From contig OZ237745.1 of the NCBI GenBank assembly GCA_965178125.1, positions 124,001-188,000 on the forward strand: a stretch of 64,000 nt of DNA, read 5' to 3'. The position numbers were made by a program, and so were the translations under genes. A model generated the notes under the pieces. That model searched no databases, had not been told where the DNA came from, and worked only from the letters and a program-made list of their open reading frames with translations. Origin of the DNA: Bilabrum cf. latius. Lineage: Eukaryota > Bigyra: Bicosoecida > Bigyra > Bicosoecida. Positions 24,802-38,149 of this stretch are shown here, in pieces; the first letter of the stretch is position 1, and the number at the start of each line of letters is the position of its first letter.

Positions 24802-26148
24802 GAAAGTCATCTGGTTGCTTGTATAGGTTGTATATCGACGGCTGGATGTGTAGGGTTGCTGGCGTTTGCTTCGAATGGAGGTGCCACCGGCACCGATGCA
24901 GTTGCAATGCGTATGTGCAGGCAAGTATATACGAGGTGCAGGCAATGCGCGGGTGCAAGCAAATGCGGATGTGCAAGCAGTTGGAAGTTGGGTATTGATG
25001 ATTGCTCGAAGCAGTCTGGCCTGCCTTGCCTAGACAGCAGGGCACAGCCGCTCCGAGGTGCGGGATGGCTCGCAATGCGGACCATCACGCAACCGACCGA
25101 CCGAAGCCGGCCAGCTACGATGAGCGCGACATGCACTCTGAACTATGGACTGCCCTATGCAGCCCAAGTTCGAGTGCCGCCTTGCTCACCCACAGAGGAA
25201 GAGCCAGGAAGGCAGGCACTCAGCCCACCCCCCCTCTCTCCCCCATATTGCATGCCGCCCACACTCGATGCGCAGTAGAACACAGCTACAACGAGTGACA
25301 CTCAGCCCGGCAACCTGCCCCCACCGGACAACGGAACCTGGACTGGCACGATCCAACGGTGCTCATGCAGCAGCTGTGACCCGCACCCGCCAGTAGCACC
25401 ATACCAGCTTGCTGTCGCACTTCTCAGCCTAGCCCCCTTTGTGCTTGGGAAGCACGAGCGTCTCACCAACGCAGCACCAATTGCCCTGCACCACTCTCTC
25501 GCTCTAGCACGACAATGACATCGCCACGATCCGGCAGCAGCCCCGCACGGGCACGCCGGCCCGCCATCGTCCAGCACCGAGCCAGCGGCACGAGAGTCCG
25601 CTGGCGCAGAAACGCCGGAGTCACGAGAGGCGGGGCGCATGCTGGAGCGAGCGACGCCAAAGCAACACGCGAGGAGAAAGCCGTGGACAAGGCAAGAGGC
25701 AGGCGAGACACAAAGGGGAAGGGCAGCGCAACAAGCAGACAGGCAAGCACTACGGGGATGCAAGGCGAACACCTACCACATGCACCGCGACGGCATGACT
25801 AACCAGACCGTGGCTAGCTCCTCTCCACCTGCAGCGACAAGCTTGACTCGGTCAGATCAAGAGGGAGACCAGGTGAAGCTCCACGGCACACAGCGACAGG
25901 CACGCAAGCGCGCAACTGCCACGGTGCGCCGGCTCCTTCCACCAGGCCTGTTCTCCATCAGCTGACCCCGCCTCACTCGCCACCAGCAGGGAACCTGTGC
26001 ACTCGGGCAACAGCAGCAACTCGGCATCCCTTTTCTCATCCTCCCGAAGGACCATCACCATAAACAACATGGAACAACATGGGCAATGGACAGCTCGGCA
26101 GGCGGATGCACTGAAGTGCACTTCACTGCGGCGAAGCGAGCTCCGGAT
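24802..26148. other. 1.35-kb convergent intergenic region
   Basis: Lies between the stop of the armadillo gene and the stop of CDC20. Open frames on both strands are composition-driven and resemble no family. The only pattern is an imperfect GTGCAGGCAA-like repetition around 24915-24985. It must contain both 3' UTRs; an unrecognised non-coding RNA is possible but unsupported. Confidence 0.5.
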
Positions 26149-27975
26149 TCACCTCAGAGCGCGCGCGCGCAGACCGCCCGCACCTGCCCTGGCCTTGCCA
26201 GCTCGCGAGGAGCCGACCATGCCCTTGCCGCTGCCCTTGCCAGCGGGCGCCCCAAACACGTTCCAGAACCGCAGCGTCTCATCAGCGCCGGCCGAGCACA
26301 CCGTGGCCCCGTCAGGGCTGGTGGCCAGGTGCAGCACGCGGGCAGTGTGCCCTGTGAGCTCCTTGACGCGCGCCAGGCTGGGGTACTTCCAGACAGTCAG
26401 CTGGTTCTGGCTGTACCCATGGGACGAAAGCAGCTCCTTCTCGTGGGGATTCCACGCCAGGGCGCACACCTGGGACCCGGTGTCCACCGAATCCAGCTGC
26501 GCTCCCGACTCTGCGTTCCAAAACTTGATGCACCTGTCCGCCGTGCCGCCTCCCGAGGCGAGGGTGTGCCTCTCCCAAGGGCACCACGCGAGTGCCTTGA
26601 CCGCGGCGCGGTGGCTGGCAATCTTGTGCGTAGGTGCCACGGGGCCAGAGGCGGGGGCGGCGCATGCCACACCAGCGGCACCAGCGGTGGCCGCGGACGA
26701 GGCAGCGTCCCAGATGCACAGCAGGTTGTCGTTGCCGCCAGAGGCCAGGAAACGTCCGTCCGGTGACCACCGCAGGCCGCAGACCTCCTGAGAGTGTCCT
26801 GCCAGCGTGGCCACGGCATGCTGCCTGACCCTGACGTCGTGGTGCACGATGGTGGCGTCCCTCGATCCAGTTGTCAGCACGTGCTTGTTCCAGTCCATGC
26901 TGCCCACGCGGTCCTGGTGCCCGTCCATCGTGCGCACGAGCTTGCTCTGGGTGACGTCCCACAGCTGGGTGCGGGCCTGATCCGTTCCCACGGCCAGATA
27001 GCCTCCACCCTCCTTGACCCACTTGACCGAGGTGACGCTGTCTCCGCTGCCCAGTGTGGTGAGCTCGTCGATGCCTCCCGTGGATGCGTTCCACAGGTAC
27101 ACCGTCGGGCCCAGCGCAACGGCCAGCAGGTCAGCGGCGCTCCAGTCCAGCAGGTTGAGGTAGTAGTCGTTGGCCAGGTCGGGGGCGTCCAGGATCCGCT
27201 CGGGGGCGGAGGGGATGTGGCGAGCGCTGCCGGCGGAGGCAGAGGCGCGCCCAGAGGACGCGCCCGCCCTCGCCCGGCTGCCGCCGTTGCTAGAGTACAG
27301 GACAGAGTGGCCGCCATGGAAGCCCTCAGGGGCCTCGGGCTTCTTGCCCGCGAAGGCAAGCACCCGGTGCCCGGTCAAGGACTCCCCGGCGTCTCCTCCC
27401 GCGCTGGAAGCCGCGGTGGCGCTGCCGTCCAGAAGGCTGGACGACAGCGCTGCCTCGAACTTCCTGCCGGCCTCGCCGCTCGCGGTGCTACCAGTGCTGG
27501 AAGCAAGGGCGGCGTGCGAAGCGTCGATCTTCAGGCTGGCGCGCTGCGGGATGAACCGATCGGCACCACCCTGCGAGACGAACGAAACAGTTGGTTGCCA
27601 CAAAAGCGCAGTGAATGAAAAGCAGCTAGGGAGTCTATAATTCAAGCTTAGCAATAGCACACACTAATTCTGCCTTGCAATATACCCTATAGAACGCAGG
27701 ATCGCGTGCGAGAGGTCTCAGCTGAGTTTCGCGCGCGAACTATAACAGAGCCATAAATGCCACTATATCGGAAGATCCGGTACCTACATGGCCTCCATAT
27801 AGATCAAACTAACCTTAGGAGTCTTGCTTGACGCCGAACTACGCTTTGAAGGGGTCTTGGACGAATCCGAGGGACCCTCATTGGCCACAGCGGCCGCCTG
27901 CAAGGCCTTGCGCTTCCACCGGGGAAGCAGGGCCGAGTCAAGCGGCTTTTCGCAGCACTTCAGCGCATTCTCCAT
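26149..27975 (-). CDS. CDC20: Cell-division-cycle protein 20 (WD40 activator of the anaphase-promoting complex)
   Basis: Two exons: 27975-27814 and 27570-26149, with a 243-nt intron (GTTAGT...CTCGCAG) in phase 0; 527 aa; TGA stop. Exon 1 gives the typical CDC20 start with PRWKRKALQ and a KTPSK-type basic stretch. The C-box follows directly after the splice: DRFIPQR. Then come ILDAPDLANDYYLNLLDWS and seven WD40 blades (VYLWNASTGGI, TQLWDVTQSKLVRTMDGH, LLCIWDAASS, KFWNAESGAQLD, LRFWNVFG). The protein recruits substrates to APC/C in mitosis. The C-terminus ends ALR instead of the usual IR tail; the last Arg is kept. There are no UAG codons. Confidence 0.94.
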
Positions 27976-28219
27976 CTATACACGATCTTTTTGCGTGAAC
28001 ATCTTTTGCTTTTTCGCTTCAATAGCTTTGGGGTACTCGTAAGAGTGAGGTGCCCGATTCGCGCGCCAAATGCAAAAACCGGAACAACAATATGATCCGG
28101 GTCATCGGTTTCGATCCAGTGGAACTGTGCTGCTACAGCGATATCTTCAGCGATATCTTCAGCGAAACACCATCCACTTGGCACACCTGGTACTACGGGC
28201 TGCTAGCACCTTCCACGTT

Positions 28220-28723
28220 TCAAAGTGTGGCGTTGCTGGAGGCACACAGCGCTCTACATCCGGCCCACACCGACAGCAACAGCCCGATCCCGCAGCCTAC
28301 CAGCGGAGCCCCCACAATCTGCAGCCGCAACTGCCACCACAGCCGGCCATCCATGGCTAGCTCCAGCGGACTACGCGCCGATAAATCGCACATCGAGCCG
28401 GGAGTAGCCTGCGCTGTGCACCATCCACCCAGGCACACGGCAGCCACGAGGCTCAGGTCCTCCACCAGCCGCACCAAAACGGCGTGATTCTGTACCATGC
28501 TCAACCAGAAGGCATCGTGTTTCCATTGTTTAGAGTGGCCTGCCTCCTCACCGTTCCGTCTCCTGCCCGCACGCACAACGGCTGCCAGTCCCATCCACTC
28601 CCATGCCATGAGGGCGAGCAGGTGCTGGCATATCAGGCTAGATGGGGAAACAGCTGAATTTAGCAAGTTTTCCCTACCGTACACGACCGAAATTGTCCCG
28701 CCACCGCCGCTGGCATTGGCAAT

Positions 28724-28754
<31 letters not shown>

Positions 28755-31700
28755 GCCGTGTTGCTTCGAGCCTCGGCGCTCCCATCTGCTTTCTCACTTT
28801 CAGGCTGGTCCCGACCAGTAGCACTCTCCTTGTCACTATCATCACAGCTTAACGACCGATCCAGCTCGCCGCCCATCATACTCGCCGCTCTCATGTCCGC
28901 AAAATTGCTGGTTGCATCCCCGCCTTCTGTCTGCTCATTCTCCTACCGCTACAGTCGATCCTTGCTGCCATAGGGGTGACGACCATTGCTAGCCCTCAGC
29001 TCTGGGCTGCGAGGAGGCAGGTACCTGCGCATGCGGCCTGCCGCGGGCGCGACAGATGGCCGCAACCTTCTCTTGCACACCCCGTGATGCACACACAACA
29101 ACGTCCCCTTGATACACAGGCCAGCCACTAGGCCCCCTAACAAGATCAAGCCGCATACCGAGAGCCGCGCTGCAGCCATCGACGCAGCCAGCACTGCCAA
29201 CGAAACGAATCGCCACGACAACAGAACCCACAGGATTTCACGGTTCCCAACAATCGCGGTTGTATCCTCTGCAGGACGGATCGGCGCGCCACTCGAATCG
29301 GAGCTCGAGGCGGCAAAGACACTCTGCACGTTGACCATGCTACCAGAGTCGTATATATTGCGCTCATCATCCATGCTTGCACAGGCGCCTGGTGCAACGG
29401 GTTCGGCCCGTGATGTTTCAAGTGCATCGACCCAAGCCCCTGCGGGTTGGCCATGACCGCCGCTGCGCTGCCCGTCGTGTAAAGGTGGCATGTGTCTAGT
29501 GATACTTGCAGATGGATCCTCCTCGGAGTTGAACTGGCTCTGCAAGCCCACCTAGGAGGTCACGACCCCATCGGAACTGCGGCTGACTCGTTCGGTGGCC
29601 GTAGATAATATCCCCAACTCCTATGGTTGCATGATCTCGCGCGCCTCAGTGACTGCCAGGCCCACTGCATCCACACCGACAAATGCATCTGCCCCCGACC
29701 TATCTTCTGTCCCATGCACTGGCTGAATGCCTTCATCTGATACATCATGATACGGTGCAGATGGTGCCATTAAAGTTGGCATCAGCCGCATAGTCAGGCT
29801 CGGATCGGGTGCAGACATGCGAAGTAGCTTGACTCCGTCACTTCCCTCAACACCAAGCAGTCGACTGCACCGCGCCCACGGCACCCCACACCACGACATC
29901 AAAGCCAACACCCACACCATACCACTCGCCACGCAGTAAGCCCACAGCCACACGCCCGCATGGACCGACGAGCCATGACACTGCCACACCGATGCCGCCC
30001 GCCCGCCCCGCAGGCATGGCAGCTCCACATTGGCCCGGACGCTCCCTGCATCCACCACGGGCAGCCACACGCCGCCCTCAGACTCCCCCCGTAACACATG
30101 CACGAGTCGCTGTGCCACGCTGCCGGCGCTCCTGCCGCGCTACATGCTCTCCGCCGTCTGCAGGACCGGATGGATCACCACCTGCACATCGATCTCCACC
30201 GGCAGCACCTTCGAGCATGCCAGCGGCTCAATACGACGCACAGGTGACGAGTCCGGGGATAACGGATCGCGCCTGCTGCAGTTGCGATCCATCGGCTGTA
30301 GCGCGCGGTGCTGCAACACACGCACCTCAATCATGCGATCGCTCGACACGCCGCCTGACACACGGATGCCGGTACTGTTCGTGCTGCTGTTGTCCTCGCT
30401 CCATTCAGCCATCACGTCTCTAATGTCCATGGTCAGCTCGATCTCCAGGATGGACAGCTGCGTGGACTCAGGATCGGGGTACGACAGGCCATAGCCCAGA
30501 CGGTCCGGCCCGATCATCTGCGCCCGCGGCCACATGTTCTGATCAAATGCCAGCGTGAATGACACGAAGGCGTGTGAGGCGGGCTCTCGCTGGGCCCAGC
30601 GCGACTGGAATGTGTCGGGCACCAGCAACGCGCCCTTGTCGGGCTCGCATGACAAGACATGCTCAGCTGCACTGGGCTAGATCTACTCGCACCCCAACGG
30701 CGCGAATGCTATGCTGCCACGCGCTGACCGGGCGCTGCACGCTGACCCAAGCGCGGGCTGGCCGGTCCAGTACGAGTTCCACACCCTCGAGATCGATGCG
30801 TCCAGACGCCAGCCGTTCCACTAATGCGAGCTTGCTTCATGCTCTGCATCCACAGCAATGCGACTGCCCTCGTCGCACACGGCCCGGCATACGGGCCTGT
30901 ACCTGTACGCACCCACAGGCGAAGTGTCCCCGCACTCCCACCGGCCACCCAACACGCGAGGCAGTGAGGACTCGGGGTCCGGAGGCACGATCCTGTCGAG
31001 CCGAGCACCGCGGTACCGGGCAAATGGACCCTGCAGTGGCGACACCGTGGTGGGCACGTACCACGATGGATTCGAGTCCTGAGACTCGTTGCGCTGGCTG
31101 TCCTAAAGCGGCAGATGACTCGGCCCATCATTCAATGCCTTGCCCTCCGCATGCCAGAGCCCGTCCGTGGGGCTCTAGTCGCGCCTGAACTCCCCGCCCA
31201 CCGTCACGGCCCTCTCCATGGACGCCGCGGGATAGTCAAAGTGCATCAGATCTGCGTTGAACTCTGTCGTGTTGACATAGTACTGCACCGCACAGGCCAG
31301 GCGGGCCTCTCTTCGCCAGGGCGGCAGTGAGAGCTGCTTTCGCGACCAGGCTTGCGTCGCGTCGGTCACACCCGATGCAGACCAATGCGACTGATTGCCA
31401 CTACTGGTGTTGCTAGCAGTGGGGGCGCATGATTGCGAAGAGACACAGGACAGGTCGTCCAGCAGCACGAGCACCTTTGCTCCAGACGCCTCGCAGTACA
31501 GCCCCGGCGCGAACAACACTGAGGATGCGCGCTCTGGTGTCTCCACCGGCACCGAGTCCACGATCACCTGCGTCACATGCACGTGATTCAGCCTCCAGGG
31601 GTACTCGTGACTCGGCAGCCCGTGATTGACCAGGTCCTCCCCATCCACAGGCAGAATGGCCACAGTGCCGGGAGGGTACGTCACCGTGACGACCTGGTGC

Positions 31701-32912
31701 CACCGATTGTACATGCCCGCCCCGTGCTCCGGTATGCCTGACGCAGGAGCCCCCTACCACTCGATCACCTCAGACAGAGAAGCAGCGGTGATGCTGTCAA
31801 TGTAGCTCTCGTCCAGCAGGAAGCTCGTGTGGTTGGCCAGCTCGGTGCCCACGGGTGGAGCCCCGCTGCAGTTGGGCTCGTGGCCCGGTGGTGCACGAAT
31901 ATCACCTTTGATCTATCCACTGTAGCTCAGGTCCGGCCACAGTGTGGCCTGCCTGCATGTGTCGTTGGGCGCGATGGGCTGGTCCATCGGAGTGCACGCC
32001 TCGGAGTAGATCTCCCGGCGGCATGTGACGTGGTGCATGATGTACCGGGCGTGTCGCATGGCATATGCCTACTGGTAAGACATCTGCACTCCCGTGGACA
32101 ATGGATAGTACGCCCACTGCCATCCCGGATCTGCCATGAAGAGCTACGGAGCCCAGTTGGGGACGGTTTTGGTGCTCGTCGCCGGAGGCCAGAATACGGT
32201 CGTGTTCACCCACTGCCAGTATCCCGATGTGACCAGGCCGCCCGATACAAACTCGTATGGATTGTTCACGTCAGGAAACTAGTAGAACCACTGCTCCTCC
32301 GTCCACGGTTCAACGCTTCTGGTTGGCGGGTACAATGCCGATTCTGGCGGAACATCTTTGCCCGCTCGCCGAAGCGCGATTGCAGGGCCGGCCTGCGCAG
32401 TGGCTGCAGCTGGTATGTATCCTGATGCAGCAGCTTGCAAGCTTGGCATCCCACCTACTGAAGGATGCTCACCGGACGACGCTAGTGGGCTGACCTCGCC
32501 AAATGGTCCGTAGGTCCAGTTCCATCTGTGCATGCCGACCTACCCCTTCCACGGCTGCTGCACTATGCCACAGCCGCTTCCAACAGCCCTCGCCATTGCA
32601 TCGCTTGGTCGAATCACTCTCACTGACCGCTTTCGACCGACAGATTCTCCGATGCCGAGATCCGAGGCTGGCGGTGCAGACTGCCAGGAGGAATCTGCGA
32701 TAAAGATATCGATATCAGTACAACTTATAGTGGCTAAAATTAGATTGATTTGCATTTGCAGCATGCAACTCACTGCAGTTGGATGGAAAGCTGGCCATTC
32801 CTGTGTTCAACGAAACATCTGCTGCGCTGATCTGCCTGTATAAGTCTTTTTTCGCAGCTTCGACCATCCAAACAGCAATGCATAGTATCAGATGAATACT
32901 TAACGACCACAT
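28220..32912 (-). CDS. Large orphan membrane glycoprotein (1,537 residues, several C-terminal membrane segments)
   Basis: Exon 1 is 32912-32774 and exon 2 is 32694-28220. The intron has GTGAGT and ATCGCAG ends, and the lengths sum to exactly 1,538 codons ending in TGA. The start at 32912 gives a signal peptide (MWSLSIHLILCIAVWMVEA); an in-frame ATG lies upstream. Sixteen TAG codons lie in frame, the highest number here. The ectodomain is rich in Trp, Tyr and N-glycosylation sites (NWT, NTT, NCS, NHT) and Cys, with segments such as EQWFYxFPDVNNPYEF and PGWQWAYYPLSTGVQM. Hydrophobic helices lie near residue 965 and within about residues 1185-1530 (ILWVLLSWRFVSLAVLAASM, LSVCGLILLGGLVAG, IVGAPLVGCGIGLLLSV). 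I do not recognise the family. A surface receptor or channel-like role is inference. Confidence 0.8.
28275..28345. repeat. 71-bp duplicated segment, copy A
   Basis: Codes for the last membrane helix of the orphan glycoprotein. It is repeated with one visible mismatch and in the same orientation at 33272-33342. Confidence 0.9.
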
Positions 32913-33932
32913 TGGGAACGACTTTTGGTTTGCTGGATGCGAATCAACCTGGATTGTTTTGGTCGCGTCACTAATCATGATCGGATGAGTGAGAGGAGGA
33001 ATATGAGACTCGCCGGCGGAGTCTCGGGCCGGCGAGTCGCGGCGAGTCACCTCATCGCAACACAGCGTCTTGAAGGCATTGACGGTTCTTGCTCGACTGC
33101 CTGGGCTTACTGCATGCGCTCCTTCTCTGCCGACTCCTTGAAATCATGTTGGTCAAGTTGGAAACTGGCTAGCATAAAGCCAGGTGGCGTGCCGCTGCCA
33201 CATCCTCATTTTCATGCAGGGTGGATGGTTTTGCTTGGGGTCCACAAGGCCCTCCAGCCAGCCAATATGATAGCAACAGCCCGATCCCGCAGCCTACCAG
33301 CGGAGCCCCCACAATCTGCAGCCGCAGCTGCCACCACAGCCGACCTGTAGGACCCCTTAGTTATGAAATGAACATATTTGGGTATAGTAGCGCACTCACG
33401 GCTTCATACTCGCACGGTGACGAGCTATCTTGGCACCATGACCGCTGAGCAAGCGCTATGTGCGAAACAGTCAGAACACATCTCAACTCCACACCAATGC
33501 CCGCAGCCACTGCACAAGACTCGGACGCCTGCTAGCACACAGCTACAATGCCCGACTCACAATCTCCTGGTCTTCCAACAGCTGCACTTGCTGTCGTACT
33601 ATTCCACCAGCTGCATAGTACATAGGCAGCCTGCCAGTGGGGGCTAGTTCTGCTGCATGCCCAAGCGGAGCCTGCCTATCCATCGCACCTTCAGCCGGTG
33701 AGTATTTAGAGCGTCGCACCCAGTGCAATGATGTGGTGGTCGCACTGCCCCCACACTTGGATACTTAAGCTTAATGTTGACCACGAAAATGATCGCTGCT
33801 GCTGGCTGGCCGCGCTCGCGATGGTCTCCCCGACATCGGTCGGTGGGTGGCGCTAGTAGTATTCCATACAAATATGCACTAGCTACAACAAGAACGAACA
33901 TGTACCACGCAATGACATACAGAGAAACACCA
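32913..33932. other. 1.0-kb intergenic region containing a partial gene copy
   Basis: Lies between the start of the glycoprotein gene and the TAA of the armadillo gene, both minus strand. Apart from the 71-bp copy at 33272-33342 I see no supported gene. A minus-strand frame near 33640-33930 encodes one hydrophobic helix (SLYVIAWYMFVLVV), but I cannot attach it to a start. Confidence 0.5.
33272..33342. repeat. 71-bp duplicated segment, copy B
   Basis: Matches 28275-28345 with one mismatch. It lies about 360 bp upstream of the start codon of the gene whose 3' end contains copy A. It still reads as the helix QIVGAPLVGCGIGLLLS on the minus strand, then diverges. Looks like the remnant 3' end of a tandem gene copy. 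Confidence 0.9.
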
Positions 33933-35396
33933 TTATGATCCAGCTCCTCCACCAGCTCCGCCGATCCGTTCTTCCAGCGGGCCCACTGCAGGCGCCTGCA
34001 CCACGCCGTCCTCCGTGCCAGCAGCCCCACCAGCTCCAGCTGCATCCCCTCCAGATGCCGCCGCGCCTCCGCTGGCCGCTCCGGAACCTGCCCCACCCGA
34101 GCTCGCACTCGCCGCCGCGGCCTCGCCGGTTCTCATGTTCTACATAGCCTTGCCCGATTGGGTGCGCACCCTCTCCACCTTGCTCCGCATGAGCGCCTCC
34201 AGGACTCGCATGCCCCCGCCCTCCCTGATCACCGCCTGGTTGGCGGGGTGCACGCTCAGGTTTCTCAGCGCCCTGGCGCACTGTGCCTGCAGCTCGGTGG
34301 CGTCCAGCGAGGCTGAGGCGAGGATGGGCGGGATGCCGCCTGCTTCCCCGATGGAGGCCTCGTTCTCATCTGCGGGCCAAAGAGAGAGGTACATGACCGC
34401 AAAAAGATGTAGGCTCGCATGCTGATGGAAAGAGCTGCAACGAAGACAAAAGATTCGCCTTCCTCTCTCGATTTGCAACGAGGATACAGAATAAAATGTC
34501 GCGACACACCGGAGGGCCCGATCCCTCAAGCCCCGCGCGGGATGGACGAGCAGCAGCGAGGAAATACCACCAGCTGCCCGCCCATGTCCCCGCACGAGCG
34601 CACCGCATGTCAATCTAGCGCCGAAAGGTGGCCCGGCCTCGTCTTCGAATGATGTGACGGGCCAGGTGGATATAGGCAGCGCAGCATATACAAGCAAGCA
34701 ACACAACACGGCAGCAAACCGACTCGATCGTCTCACCGTTGACAGCTAAGTTTGCAAGCGCAGCTACCGCCTCAATGCGCACCGGCACTGAAGCTTTCGA
34801 AGCCAACAATATGAGAGGCGGCAGGGCGCCCCGCTCGGCGATCAGTCGCTTGTTGTCCGCATGAACAGCCAAATTGGCGAGAGCTTTGGCAGCCTAGCGC
34901 TATGTGCTGACCTACTCGCAGCCTAACAAGTCAACAAGCATGTCGACACCCCCTTCTCGCACCATTGTGACCTGGTTGTCTCCTGACACGGACAGGTTCG
35001 CCAGTGCATGGGCCGCTAGCCTCTTTACCTCCGGGTCTTCCGACTTGGTCAGGGGAAGGAGCAGCTTGAGTCCACCCAATCGCACAATCTAACCCTATCT
35101 TCGCGGCTTGACGGCCTCGTTTGCGAGCCGCTCAGCGACTTCACGCTGAATCTCTGGCTCGGCGCCGTCCGCATACGTTATTAGTCGAGCTAGGTGCAGC
35201 TCCAGCTCCTCAATGAATCCCTCATCTGCGTCAAGACGTAGACATCAATACTGAAATTCTTAAGCGATGAACCATACGGGATCGAACGAAGGAACGAGAT
35301 AAATCGAATCTCCATGCAGAGCTCACCTTCGTCGGGTCGATCAACCACAGTTGTGCTGGAGGGTCCCTTGCTCGCACTACTCCCCTAATTACCCAT
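33933..35396 (-). CDS. Armadillo-repeat protein with a probable N-myristoylation signal
   Basis: Three exons: 35396-35327, 35225-34737, 34369-33933. Donors are GTGAGC and GTGAGA, both acceptors are CGCAG, and the lengths sum to 332 codons ending in TAA. The protein starts MGNxGSSASK. With x as Gln it fits the myristoylation pattern (Gly2, Ser6). Four or more armadillo repeats follow: AHALANLSVSGDNQ, AAKALANLAVHADNKRLI, VAALANLAVN and RALRNLSVHPANQ. Seven TAGs are in frame; STxRxAAKALANL reads as the classic QRQAA start of an armadillo helix. The C-terminus is Ala/Gly-rich and disordered. Acylated armadillo proteins usually act at membranes or in cilia; the function here is inference. It provides an independent UAA stop. 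Confidence 0.87.
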
Positions 35397-35617
35397 ATTA
35401 TACTAGTCTTAAATGCGGGGAAAGGCTTGCGCCTGTCCCTCGCTTTGCGAGTACACAAGGGAGCGATCTAGAATGTCTGCTGCCGTTTGCGGAGACCGCT
35501 ATGTATTTCTTAAAGTGTTCGTTACATTTGAGTAACGCGCAATTACAAAATAAGATTATCCCTTTGGTTCGCCGAAGGTGCGCACTAGATTTCGACCAGT
35601 AAATAGAAAGCTGCAGC

Positions 35618-37767
<2,150 letters not shown>

Positions 37768-38149
37768 GCGAGCGAGCGAGCGAGCGCCCGTTACGGTCGG
37801 CGAAGACGGTGCTCTGCGCGCGTCATTTGCCACTCAAACGTGCGCCCTGAAGGGCGGCACGGGCTTGCAGCGCGTAGGCGGCTATTCCCTCGGTGACGCT
37901 CCTTGGCTGTACCTTGTCTGGCGCTGAGATCGTCCCGTGGGGACCGCCTGCTCTTCCTCTTGCTTTTTAGCTTGCTTGCTTGATGCCAGCCCAAGATGGA
38001 AACTTGTTAACACGCATCGTTAGTTTGCTTGGCTCCAAATGCTTGGCACCAATTCATTTAGGCCTAGCCTCCATGCTTGGTGGTTCGGAGCGAGAAATGT
38101 AGTATCTTTGCTTGCTTGTTCTCAGTGTCCCGCGAAGTTTGGTGGTAGC
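37768..38149. other. Intergenic region between HPPD and the AAGAB-like gene
   Basis: About 380 bp between tandem plus-strand genes, starting with a short GAGC repeat just after the HPPD stop. No gene or named motif seen; it should hold the HPPD 3' UTR and the next promoter. Confidence 0.5.

Noticed and set aside
25302-25772. Minus-strand frame in the 24.8-26.1 kb gap
   Set aside because: Cys/Ala/Arg-biased without domain or homologous pattern; typical chance frame in GC-rich DNA.
33640-33930. Small minus-strand membrane protein with one hydrophobic helix
   Set aside because: No convincing start, no family resemblance, and it overlaps the 3' end context of the armadillo gene.
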